From Ottelia alismoides (Eukaryota; Streptophyta; Magnoliopsida; Alismatales; Hydrocharitaceae): a stretch of DNA of 64,000 nucleotides. Both the position numbers and the translations under genes were made by a program. Of the stretch, positions 35,101-45,215 are shown piece after piece. The notes under the pieces were generated by a model that saw nothing but the letters and a program-made list of their open reading frames with translations, searched no databases and was not told the origin of the DNA. Every line of letters begins with the position of its first letter. The first letter of the stretch is position 1. Location: contig JAZKJV010005535.1 in the NCBI GenBank assembly GCA_037367405.1, forward strand, positions 62,001 through 126,000, written 5' to 3'.

Positions 35101-35173
35101 CTGGGCGATCAAAAAGGGTAGCGTCGGCTCCATCGGCTGGTGAGGGATCGGCTGCTGCTGGCGGCTCCTCCAA
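32159..35173 (-). CDS. pol: Protease-reverse transcriptase-RNase H polyprotein segment, element C
   Basis: This is a 1,004-codon open stretch. An aspartic protease is centred on LLDSGSSINLLP (Asp178-Ser-Gly) with ILGRPFLRT downstream. An acidic linker follows at residues 290-415. RT spans about residues 440-760 (SWRVCVDYRRLN, FLDGYSGYNQVAI, MPFGLCNAPATFQR, catalytic FMDD at 656-659, LGHVVSKRGMEVDP, FYRRFI). RNase H has TDAS (Asp805), TEKEL (Glu845), FMDHSA (Asp871) and VADHLSR (Asp914). All catalytic residues look intact. The same frame continues upstream into gag and downstream into integrase, separated only by stop codons, so Met 35173 is just the first Met after a stop, not a natural start. 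The sequence type is Athila lineage. Confidence 0.93.
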   Translation of the reverse strand: MEEPPAAADPSPADGADATLFDRPAAPAFSDPTCTPFCSPDVQHSVGDDFDVNKNSHFPSSGVNIPFPHAIQKSKKIAKRKNALSDPGVVNILDKLTVEIPLLKAVEYMPAVKKGLKEACTNRRRPSQDNRRREVEKHVLSMATVAAISNLPQKKQDTGAPLISCVIFDQVFERTLLDSGSSINLLPLSIMQEYRLGPLKQTHMILQFADRSVKRPRGLLEDVIVKVQEMKFPADFVVLDMDSPAPLLQTPIILGRPFLRTSGAVVDYGSGKITFSSNTQQITISMNKEQNATTDESQAASEGDCDFISEIRDSELSLDDPWTQEILTLKEDLESAVSICFDDLWETDSQMQAHLLEHSLQTEHDQLSAEPFDTSLGSQQDVEDGSTLTEVQPTTSIVSEVTDKVDSIKPELKPLPAGLKYAFLAGEEQMYPVIISSRLTPDQESRLLEVLEKNRKALGWSVSDLRGINPALCSHHIYLEEDAKPSREFQRRLNPNLWDVVMKEITKWCDAGFIYPISDSKWVSPLHVVPKKSGLTVVTNDKGEEISTRVPTSWRVCVDYRRLNAATKKDHFPLPFIDQVLERLAGKEFFCFLDGYSGYNQVAIAPEDQEKTTFTCPFGTYAFKRMPFGLCNAPATFQRCMLAVFAEMVGRFLEVFMDDFSVYGDSFYACLEHLDRVLQKCREVHLVLSWEKSHFMVTEGILLGHVVSKRGMEVDPAKVDVISNLLPPQSVRNVRSFLGHVGFYRRFIKDFSRIARPLAELLCKETEFIVDQPVLLPFNQLKELITQAPILQPPDWTLPFEIMTDASDFTVGAVLGKRKDKAPYAIHYASRTLDEAQRNYTVTEKELLAVVFSLEKFRSYLLGSKVTVFMDHSAIRYLQQKKEAKPRLIRWILLLQEFDLEIKDKPGVQNVVADHLSRIEQHEPPLSNAPITETFPDEAILVVDSLPWYDDIVNYLASGVIPSDWTKNQKNKFMSTIRFYQWEDPLLFREGADCIWRRCIPQTE

Positions 35174-35479
35174 GGCTGGCGCGGCTTCGCTTCTGCTACA
35201 AGCTTCTTTTTGTTGTTTTTATTTTTGCTGATTTTTTTCTATTTTTGGCTGAGGTTGCTTCTGGCATGGCACGACGGCTGGATTGGCTTCTCCTTCTTCT
35301 TCCTCCTCACCCGCCCCTGGAGCTAGCACGGCTGATGCGGAAGATGACGATCCACCTGTTTCTTTATTCACCCCACTGGTAGTAGCAGGCGGAGGCAAGG
35401 CCCTACCGCTCTTGAGAGTAACAGCATTAGAATAAACAGTAATATCATTATCAGACACGGATTGGACATCACATTCTAC
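35174..35479 (-). pseudogene. Gag-protease linker, element C
   Basis: Same frame as gag and pol, bounded by stops at 35480-35482 (TAG) and interrupted at 35219-35221 (TAA). It includes AVTLKSGRALPPP, matching the TLRSGR motif that links gag and protease in Athila elements; element D has TLRSGR at the same place. The rest is Pro/Ala/Glu-rich. The open part from Met 35458 is 79 codons. Confidence 0.75.
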
Positions 35480-37432
35480 CTACTCTTTCTTCTTGAAATT
35501 GTTGGGGTTCGCTTCGACCTGCGCCGGAATGGTAGTTCTGGTGGCGGTCAGGTCGTCAAGCCGCTTTGTCATATCCACTAGCCCTTTAACAAGCTGGGCT
35601 AGACACTCCATGGTGGGATTAGAAGGGGACACATCAGAAGATTCAGCGTGCAGACCATGCTGTTGTTGGGTAGATGGGTGGGGAGGTTGTGGCTGGTGGT
35701 GTTGTTGTGGTGGTGCAGGAAGTTGAAGCTGTTGGTAAGACGGAGGAGGATACTGCTGATATTGCGGAGAGGGCGCAGCCGCGTACTGGTGATACGGCTG
35801 TGGGTTACGGTACTGCGGTTGCTGCTGATAAGGAAAATTCTGCCTCCGCTGATGTGTAAACTGGGGAGGTTGCTGGTACTGTTGGTGAGGCTGAGAGGTT
35901 TGACCAAAACGACCACCCTGAGGTTGGTGGTACTGCCGGTTGGTGAATTGCTGACCCTGGGGTTGTCCCTGAGGACGGGTCGGATGTGCATCATTACTCC
36001 ACACCCCATTGACTTCTTGGATCAGGGGTGGTGGTGGGAAGACTGGATCAGGAACAGAAAGGAACTCTGGCTGGTATACGACCATCTGCTGCTGCTGCGG
36101 GCCCTGGTCGGGTGCCTGCACGTAGTACACGTGTTGGACTGCCGGTGGCTGTTGGCTCGGTTGAGGCTGATGCTGCGGTTGCTGCTCGTCTTTCTTCTCA
36201 GCGGGAGCGTCTGGTGGTGTAGCCGACTGGACAGAGTTGATCGTACCGACCAACAGTTCAAGATACTTGTTGAACTGATCTAGCTTATCCAGGTTCTAGG
36301 TCCTCTTCTCGATCACAGCGAGTTTCTCGAGGTCCTGTGATCGCTTCTCAATGATATCGACCTTAGAGAGATGGCCCCCGATGATGCTGAGGTTGGAGCT
36401 CTCATCTCTCTCTGCTTACTTGGATGCAGCCATGTGCACTTGTTTCTGGAGGATCTGGGGCTGCTTCTGGTATGCCTTGGATGAAGAGAGGGCGGCCTCT
36501 CCTTCGGCCATTTCTTCAAAGATCTGCCAGACTACATCTTCATCCTTGTTGAAATGGGAGCCCCCACATGCTGCGTCCACGAGCCTTTGGCTTTCAATGT
36601 TCAATCCCCCAAAGAAATGTTGGACCAAACTGGTCTTAGGGATCTCATGGTGGGGACACTTCTCCTGCAGGTCAGTAAATCTCTCCCACGCCTCGTGTAC
36701 TGACTCATGTGCTCCTTGGGAGAAATTACTGATACGGGCTCGCATCTGGTTGAGACGACCGAGAGGGTAGTATTTGTGCAGGAAGGCGGACTTTAACTCC
36801 TCCCAGGTCGTCACGACCTTTCCCAAATGATTGACCCAATAGAGGGCCTTGTCCTGTAGACTGAAGGGGAAAGCCATCATCTTGACAATGTCCAAAGGGA
36901 CATTCGGATAGTGAGTGGTGCGGCAAATGCGGGTGAACTGCTGGAGGTGAATGTATGGCTCTTCATTGGTGTTGCCATGAAATGCAGGGATAAGGGCTAT
37001 GAACTGGGGCTTCAGCTCAAAGTGAGCGTGTACCGGTGGGATGAGAATCCACTCGGTCATCTGGCTGTCTCCCGGATTATATGTTTCTTTGAGTGTCGGC
37101 TTTGGTGGTGGTAATTCAAGATCATCATCAGGAGGGTCACCACCTCCACCTCCACCTCCTCCTCCCCTGCCTCCTCTGCCTCTGCCTCCTCCTCCATCGT
37201 CACGGTGCATCATATCGTTCAACATATCCTGGAATGCTGTCTGTGTAAGGGCCTGCTCGGTCAGCTGCTGCTGTATGGCCTGGATAGATGCCAGCAACTG
37301 TGCATTGACTTGGTTCTGATCTGGCACCTGTCCCTATGGTGGTGGCTGCTGACCCTTGCCCTTTCCTCCTGGCGCCATGTCAGGGTCTGAGTCGGACGAA
37401 ATGAACTCCGGAGTAGTCTCCAGGGCTCGCAT
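35480..37432 (-). pseudogene. gag: Gag region, element C, one frame with in-frame stops
   Basis: About 650 codons share one frame from ATG 37432 (MRALETTPEF) to TAG 35480, broken by TAG at 37334, TAA at 36416 and TAG near 36298. The open parts are 303 codons (37327-36416) and 257 codons (36253-35480). An Arg-Gly-rich stretch (about 37,205-37,135) precedes the capsid-like core (about 37,030-36,560: HFELKPQFIALIPAFHG, PFSLQDKALYWVNHLG, TWEELKSAFLHKYYP, EAWERF, CPHHEIP). The C-terminal half is Gln/Pro/Tyr-rich. No CCHC zinc knuckle is visible. In Athila elements Gag forms the particle that packages RNA. Antisense open frames across the Gln-rich part are compositional. Confidence 0.88.
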
Positions 37433-39709
37433 TGTCTTCTATCTGCATAATGAGATGGTCCTAATCAGATCACTTGCAATTAATGTTCAGCTGCCGTGAT
37501 GAAGCTGGAATTCAGGTCAACCCTAGCATGTTGTGAATGGGAAAGATGTAGACTGTAATCGACTCCCATTCACAACGGCAAAAGCGAGACAAATGTGATC
37601 CCAGTTTATTGGGTGGCCAAGAGAAAGGTAGAAAACGAGGAGTCTGGAGATTGATCCGCAAAGTCTGGATCGGGTTCTCGGGAATCGCCTCGAACTTATT
37701 GGCGGAGTTGAGTCCATATAATCGATGTAGGTGTCGGCATGGTCCCGACGAAAGCCATCCATGGATCAACTTTGCGAAGCACAAGAGAATGTCGGATGTT
37801 TGGAAGAACGATACGATGGTCAACGAGGAATAAAAGGAGTGTAAAACAGTAGAAAGGCTCGGTTGAGTAGGGTGGTCAAAGGAAGATACGACAAAATGTG
37901 CGCAAAGGCACGGGACTTTGATCTTTGAACCTTAATCTAGATCCATACAAACACAATACAAAATCGGGTTCACCAACTCACGCCATGTGAAGCCGGAAAA
38001 GCTCGGCTATTTATTATCTTTTCATTTTTAGAGTTGTGATTTTTCAGGCATATCTTATAACAAGTCCTTAGTACGCTACCCTATAGGAGAGAGAGTACTG
38101 CCGGAAGAGTATCCCGTACTTGTCCTCCTCCTGTGTAACCTGTAGTCTGTACTTTTTGGAGTCCTTGTAACCCTTCCTGGATCCCTACTCAGCCAAAGAA
38201 AAGAGAGAGGAAGCCGATAGGCGAAACCAATACTTCGGTTCCCGCTCGCAACGGAATCACCCGTGAGCGTGCAAGAACCTACTCGGACGCAGGACAATGA
38301 GACAGACACCCCCGTGAAGGCGTGGCCTATGCTCAATACTTCGGACAGGGTCGATGCTCTCACAACAGAGAGTCATCATTGGTGACCAAGCCCTACTCGC
38401 CTACGTACGATAGAAGCGCCATTACTTCAGAAATCCAGGCGATACACAAGGCAGTTACAGACTGGGTTTTAGGCTTTAATCCTTAGGGGTCGCACTCGCT
38501 TAAGGGAGTAGGGTTTTGGTCCCCCTCCAAGATACTTGAAAACAATGAGGGCTTTATGAACCCGGTACAATGATAGTCCATTACAGATTTTAATTAAGGT
38601 CAAAGTTTATTTAGCAGTCCCCTTGTTTTAATTTTTGGGTTTTCACTTTTTTTGGATCTGTTTCATACCAGCGCCTAACGTTTTTGTGGATTTTCATTTA
38701 AGTCCTAGGTGCTCAAAATCAGAGGGAGATAACGGAAAAGCCGTGCAAGTGGTTCCATGATGGAAATCTCACCATTGAACCGAATGATGCATGCTGAGTT
38801 AGAAGACTTACAGTGCATCCCAGCTCTCTCCATGTGGTATGCAAAATAGAATTTTTAAACTTATCTACATGTCGGTATGCAAGGCACAAAATCGTCCTAA
38901 ACATAAGCTGCTATTAACGTGAAGAACCATAAGTCGCTCATTTATCTCTAGCCCAAGAGGGTCCGGTCTTGGCTCACCCCTATCTGCTCAACAAATTGAG
39001 GGTAGGAGAAAGCGCTTTACAGGGCTCGCTACGGCACAGAGGGCTAGGAGACAAATTAACGACTTGTTTAAATTTGACTAGATCCAAGCGAAGTAGACTA
39101 TAGGAACATGCATTCTTATTAATGTTTGGACCTAGCTACAGAGTCAAGCAACCTATATCTAAGGGCTCCAAGCACACAAAACAAAATAAAAGAAAGGCGG
39201 AAAGCTCAAAACTTCGGGAAACAAAATAAAAGAAGGCGATGAAAAACTCGAAAAGCCGCGATGAGGCCCCCAGGTGAACAATCACCCGGGCACTGGACCT
39301 CATTGTGAAGAGTAGAGTCCTGTTTAATTACATACCAAAATAGTCTCTCTCTCACCATAAATTACAAAATAAATAATCCTAAGTGTTCTAGCTCTAACTA
39401 ATGCCCATCTCTTTGCTTCCTTGGTGCTCTCTCCAGATGGTCATGAGAAGAAGACCATCCTCCTCCAAGCTTGGCTGTATTGGCCTCCTAAGAAGCCATC
39501 CTCGCGTGGCGGGCCCTCGCATCAAAGTCACAAAAATAATGCATTAGTAGAGCTCAATCAATCAAATGTAGCAGATAAAATAATCACAATAAATGAATAA
39601 ATGAAACATGGTGATTAATAGCAATGAAAATAGCTGCTCCCAAAAATGAATGATAAATCAAAAAAAAATTATACAAGCATGAAAAAATAAATTAGGCTAT
39701 GCTCATTGC
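37433..39709 (-). other. Element C leader (5' untranslated region)
   Basis: About 2.3 kb lies between the primer site and the gag start. I see no long conserved reading frame. A long leader is usual for Athila elements and normally carries packaging and dimerisation signals; none can be assigned by eye here. Confidence 0.6.
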
Positions 39710-39727
39710 TCCCCGGCAACGGTGCCA
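39710..39727 (-). other. Element C primer binding site (tRNA-Asp type)
   Basis: On the minus strand TGGCACCGTTGCCGGGGA lies two bases after the 5' LTR end. It differs by one G-to-A change from TGGCGCCGTTGCCGGGGA, the tRNA-Asp complementary site known for Athila-type elements. This fixes the element's orientation. Confidence 0.85.
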
Positions 39728-39729
39728 TA

Positions 39730-42700
39730 TGGTAACACGGGTATTCAGCGAGGGTCACCATAAATAATATGAATAAAGTGTCGCTGAGGCGACCACTCAC
39801 TGAACATCGGGTGTTAACCAGCAATTAACCCACAATCCAAAGAATACAACAATCAAGCTCAAAAATAAATGTGAATTAATCTTTATTTACTCTACCATAA
39901 AATGTACAGTGACAAGCATGTAGAGGTCGAACCACAGAGAGCAATACAAAATACCATAGCCTGCATGTATCTTGGAGTCATCCTTGTGTGGGTTTTTAAT
40001 TTTATTTTCATTATTATTTTTTTTGTTTTATATATTTTTTTATTTTTATTTTTAATAATATAATTATCTTTTTGGAATTTTCATGGGTTTTACTGTTTTT
40101 GTGATTTTTGAGCATTTTTGAAAATATTTTTAGTATTTTTAAACAGCTAAATAATAGCAAACAGTGGAATAGGTTTTGGCTGTCACACAAATGGACATTA
40201 AAAATAGCTAGCAGCCTCAAAAATTTTGCACACTATTTTTCTAATAAAGATAATAAAATATAGCATAAATAGGGCCTGAGTTCATATTTTTCTGATTTTC
40301 CGTTGATTTTATATATTTTTTTTAATTTTTTGGGTGTTTCTGAATTTTTATGGTTTTCCTTTTGATATTTTTAGGGGTTTTTGGACTGACACTAGAATAG
40401 GTCAAAATGCACCATAGGGAATGTTTTTGGAATTTTTCGAGGCATTTTCATATTTTTTTGGGATTTTATAAGTTAGACATTGAATAAAAGACATGTTTTC
40501 GATTTTTAATAAATGCAAAAAGGCAACAAAATAAAAAACTAAAAATATAGCATTCAAGCACAACCACTCAGGAGCTTAAGTCTATTTTTGCAAGATTTTT
40601 CGAATAAATATGAAGCACAAAATAAATAGACAAAGCATTCAAAGAATAAATGGCTTGACAGGGGTATTTTTACAAATAACATAGTTGACAGGGGCATACA
40701 TGCAAAAATCGCAATAAAAATACACGTGAACTTTTATTTTCAGGACCATATTACAATTACCAAAAACCGGCAGGGTTTACATGCAATTTTCACGCGCCTC
40801 ATGTGGGTGCTGCACGTGAGGCGCAGAGGAACTAAATCGCAAATATCAAAACCTTAAGGGGTGGTCTGCAATTTCTACAATTTTTTTACAACTTAAACTT
40901 TTATTTTTGGCGTTAAATAATAAATACAAAACAACAGGGGCTAGATGTGAAATTTACCCCCAAATAAGGCGTGTCATCCAATGGCGGTGGAGGCGCCACT
41001 TAACCACGTGTCAAGCATCAGACGGCGGATGTCGGTTCGGCGATGAAGGGCCTGGATTAGAATCTCCTGGCTGATCTGACGGTGGACGTACGTCTTCATC
41101 GAACGGTCGGCGTTCAATCTGGGCCTCCCCTCTCGATCCAACGGTGTTGGAGGCATCTGGAAGAACGGGGAAGAAGCTCGCCCCCGGCGAGCTTCGATCG
41201 GGCAGCTCGGGCTCCTCCGGGAACCTCCCGCGCATCTGAAGTTCTCTGATCGTAGTTGGGAGGCTTCCGCGTCGTCTGACGGTTCTTTCATGGCTCCTGG
41301 AGGTCCGAGTCGATGGAGCGAGGTCGGAGAAGAAGGGGACCCCCAGGAACCTCTTCCTGGGTCAATGCAAGCCCAGATAGGCTCTATTCCTCGATGTACC
41401 TGCACAGGAAGAACCGCGGGAGAGAGAGCTATCTCCTCGACCCGGGGTTTTGAAGCTGCGGTGCAAGATGAAGGTGGGCGGAGGGGCTCCGGCGAACGGT
41501 GGAGGAGGAGCCCCGATTCGCCAAGACCTAGGGTCCTGGGTTGAAAAAATGGGGGCGATAGATGGAGACGGCGTAGAGGTTTGAAATGGGATGCTCGGGG
41601 TGGTCGGGGACAGTCGAAACGATGGTGGACAAGTCGCCGGAGCGGAGCTCCAGCGAACTTCGAATTTTGGTTTTACGCTAAGGGGATGAACTAACAACTA
41701 ATCTAACTACTGGAATGAAAGACTAACATTAAAACTAACCAAAAAGCAAAGAAAAAGACAGCTCTTATACCTGGGGGCCTCCAGGGAGCAGGGCGGACGC
41801 CGGAGCTCCGCCGCGTCAAAATTCTCCGTCCTCCGGCCGAGTCGAGGGGCTGGGTCACTCCCCTGTCACGAGGAATGGTCCAGGAACAAGAACAAGGCGT
41901 TTGGGTGGAATGAAAATGGCTAAATTCGAGGAAGGAGGCGGAGCTACTTATTTGTAGACATTGGCGAGTAGCCTTATTGACCGGCGATTATTGGCTGATC
42001 CAATGAGTATCTACTTGATCTGAGATTTTGGCGGGCATCATGGATGATTAGGGAGTAATTCTTGTGAAGGAAGCATCTTCGATTGATGGATGGTGTGCCT
42101 GGGAAAAATGGGAGAAGACGGGCGAAGTGACAGGCAGCGTCACATCGGGCGGCTGGGGAAGTAGTTGACCGGGCGGTCAACTGTTGACAGCCTGGGATTG
42201 GTCCAAGTCATCCGCTAGAAGACAAAATAGGAGACCTGATTAGGAATTGATTTATTTGAGACCTTAAATGATTTTATTATTTTTTTCTTATGAAATAGAA
42301 AATGTGTATTATTTCATCTAGTATTTTATGATTTTTATTGAATTTTTCGAAGTGTTTTATTATGGTTTTAATTTAATAGTGTGTATATGTATGTATTTAC
42401 ATGTATTTTTGTGTATTTTATTTTAGTTTGTTTATTTTCTTTTATTATTTTATTGGCTTAATTTATAAATTTATAGTTTATTTCTGTGGGTATAAAGGTA
42501 TTTTTATTTAATTTTTAGGAGTTTATTTACAATTTTAAATAAATAGGTATAGGTTTATGTAGGTATCCTTATAGGTATTTTACCTATGTATTTTGTATTC
42601 TTAATTTATTTAATGTATTTTCTTGATTTTTATTTTGGATTTACATTTTTAATGAGTTATGTATAATGTATACATTATTATAAAAATATAAAAGAATAGA

Positions 42701-43548
42701 AGAACCAAGGAATAAAATCCTTTTTATTTATGTATAGATATATAGCATAGGTATTTTGTCTATGAATTTTTGTAGACTTATTTTATTTTGCAAATTATTT
42801 TTGGTTTTCTTTTACTTTTAATATGTGTATGCATTATATACATTATTTACAAAAATTCTAAAAATATAAATTTATAAAAATACTGAATATTGAATAAAAA
42901 GAATATTCTAATCGATCCTATATACAAGAAGGGCCAAAAACCTAACTTCTGCATATGGACTCCAAAAATTATGAAACCAATTTTATTAAATAGTTCTGGA
43001 ATGCTATATACAATTAAAGGTGAGTTTGGTTGAATTGGAGTTTTCATTCGCAATATGTAGGTCTGTGAAGTTGAGATTTTGGCTTTTTATTTTGTGTATA
43101 AAATGTACACTGAGTATTATTTTTACACAAACTCAATTTTGTATTTTTATTTACATTATTGTCTACAACTTTCATGTACAAAGTTTCTTTATTTGATAAA
43201 TAAATAATTCTGTATAAAATGGGTGTCAAAAATGCACAAATAGATGCATGAGTAATTGAGGTATTTATTGTACACTGGCCCTTATCTCCCCCTACTTTAT
43301 TCCTGGTCGACCAATACCATGCTGGCCTTGGTCTCGGGGTTTGGGTCATAAAATATCTCCAATATTTTATTCCTTTTTCTTTTCTTTTCTTTATTCTATA
43401 ATTTTGGCATTAAACACAGTATTTAATGTATAATTAATACAAAGAATCATGAATGCTATTATGTACAGTTTGATGCTATTTACATGCATTTGCTGGGGTT
43501 TTTGAGGCCAAAATGATAGAATAAAGGTGATGAAATGGAGGTTCATCA
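39730..43548 (-). repeat. Element C 5' LTR
   Basis: This 3,819-bp LTR runs on the minus strand from TGATGAACCTCC at 43548 to GTGTTACCA at 39730. It is colinear with the 3' LTR except for loss of about 316 bp at about 40,065. The TATA-like site at 41948-41957 is altered by one base relative to the 3' LTR. The W-box cluster at 42163-42188 is kept. Confidence 0.93.
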
Positions 43549-43553
43549 ATAAC
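43549..43553. repeat. Element C target-site duplication, right copy
   Basis: ATAAC, followed by CTTTTAATTG, which continues the LTR B sequence as seen in its tandem copies at about 22,913 and 23,262. Confidence 0.75.
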
Positions 43554-43792
43554 CTTTTAATTGTATCTAAAAATCAAATAAAAATCGCATGCATACATTT
43601 GTCTCTGCATTCTTGTATTTTGCATGAAGGCCTAAAGACGTGAAAATAATCACACATCAAATAGACAAAATTTGATAACTATATTAAAGAGGCTCGTGTC
43701 CCTGAGTTCGACCTTGGAAAACTTGCCAAGTAAATAATGTCCACATATTCGAAGGTGTGATTCTTTACATGATCTAAATCTCATATTCATCA
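43554..43792 (+). repeat. End of solo LTR B
   Basis: This completes tandem unit 3 of LTR B, including the GAGTTCGACCTTGG block near 43,703, and ends ATTCATCA. The ACCAC duplication follows at 43793-43797. Confidence 0.85.
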
Positions 43793-45215
43793 ACCACCAT
43801 AATCCATGCCAAACACCTTGCTCCCATCAAATCTCATCCCTGTGCTCAGTATCTGTCCTTGAATTTCGCCCCTATCACCTTATTGTACATAAACTACACC
43901 TGACTTCCATTTGGATTTCGAAACCCATTTGACCAAGCTTGGCCCCCTTTTTTCTTATGCCCTGGACTGGAGAAGGTGGCAGCTTCTCCCCGGCCAAGTT
44001 TAGCAGCATTAGGCGAGGTCGGCGGTGTGTTCCACCACCTCCGACGGAGCGTCACCGTTGAGGTTATATCTCTGGTCGCACAAGCCATTGTGGTATTTTC
44101 TATTGAGTTTTTCTAGCTTCAATCATTTCCTAGGATAGTCTTAGATTTAGTTTTATAGTTTAATCGTGTGTTTAGATGTAAAGCACCCCATTTGAAGCTC
44201 CGACGAACTCCTCCGTTGTGTCTCCGCTTGTTGATCGACGCCCACTCCACTTCCAATAGCCTTTGTATCGCCTTCTGCACATCTCGACGTGCTTCTCACG
44301 TCGCTCCCACTCGAATCAAGATCTGAGTGTCCCTCCTCCGCCACATCGTCGAGGCACCACCGCTCCGCCTCGCTATGCGCCCATTCGCCCTTTTGACCGT
44401 CGAAGTAGTTTGCCCTCGACGTTTTGTCTCTTCCAGTGCAGGTTTGAATCCCAAAGCTCAGTAGCGGGGGTATTTTGGTCCCCATCAGAGATACCTAGAC
44501 CCGCTCTTCCTCTCCGACCAGTTGGAGTGCTTCTGCAGTCCCCAGTTCGTTTTGACTCCTCCAACCAATAGAGGAACCTACCAGGAGCTTCTAGACCTCT
44601 TCGTGTAGCAGCAGGAGGTTAGAGGCTCGTTCCCTGGCCTATCAAAGCTCAGAGGAGCGGGAGTTCTTCCATGTTCCTCCATGCGACCTATGAGTCATCC
44701 GGTCTAGTTCGCCTCCCAGTTTTGATGCGCGGCGTTGGATACATAAGCCCATAACCATTGATCGTTCTTTGGTGATCTAATACCAGTCGTTCCAGATGAA
44801 GTTGTATCATAGCGTAGGAGCACGCCACGTGTCGAGTTGATTAGCCTATGTCGTTCGATCTGCGCTAGTGGGGATAAATTTCACGCATGCCTCTGTGTTT
44901 TTGTCATTTTAATTATAATCTTGTAATTTATTTGTAACGCTTTAAAACTTTTGTAAATTTTGCACTAAGGCCCCCTCCATCTTTAGTTATTTGCATACCA
45001 GTCTGCACCATGTCACCTCACGTGCCTGTGAATGTGAGGTACGAGCATTTTGTGTTAGGGCCCCCGTAGTCTCTTATTATTTCGTTTCGGTACCAAAACT
45101 TTTTCATTCCATTATAATATTTTTGTTAAAATGGATGCTAGACCCATGGAATCATTTTTTTTACAAAAATGCCTTTGCAAGTAATGTAGTTTCTTTTTGT
45201 TTCCCTTATTATTTA

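Larger units (their letters stand above)
24105..43548 (-). mobile_element. Element C: 19.4-kb Athila-type Ty3/gypsy retrotransposon
   Basis: C lies on the minus strand: 5' LTR 43,548-39,730, primer site 39,727-39,710, a leader of about 2.3 kb, gag-pol 37,432-30,973, a 3' non-coding region of about 2.7 kb, polypurine tract at 28,256-28,241, and 3' LTR 28,240-24,105. The LTRs are about 96-98% alike in the stretches compared by eye, apart from a 316-bp gap, so this is the youngest layer of the nest. Gag (HFELKPQFI-type, EAWERF, CPHH), RT (SWRVCVDYRRLN, FLDGYSGYNQ) and integrase sequences are of Athila type. The gag-pol frame has several in-frame stops and one shift near the integrase end, so this copy is probably not autonomous. 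Confidence 0.93.
20106..43792 (+). mobile_element. Solo LTR B, interrupted by element C
   Basis: B is 20,106-24,104 plus 43,554-43,792, about 4.24 kb once C is removed. It begins TGATGAATCCCG, ends ATTCATCA, and is flanked by an exact 5-bp ACCAC duplication (20101-20105 and 43793-43797). The intact target GTACCACCATGATCC is seen in the A 3' LTR at about 51,379-51,393. No internal coding region, primer site or polypurine tract is present, so this is a single LTR left by recombination. It resembles the element D LTR in design. Confidence 0.85.

Noticed and set aside
35493..36283. Several plus-strand open frames, up to 211 codons, opposite gag of element C
   Set aside because: They are antisense to the Gln/Pro-rich gag frame; codon composition keeps the opposite frames open.
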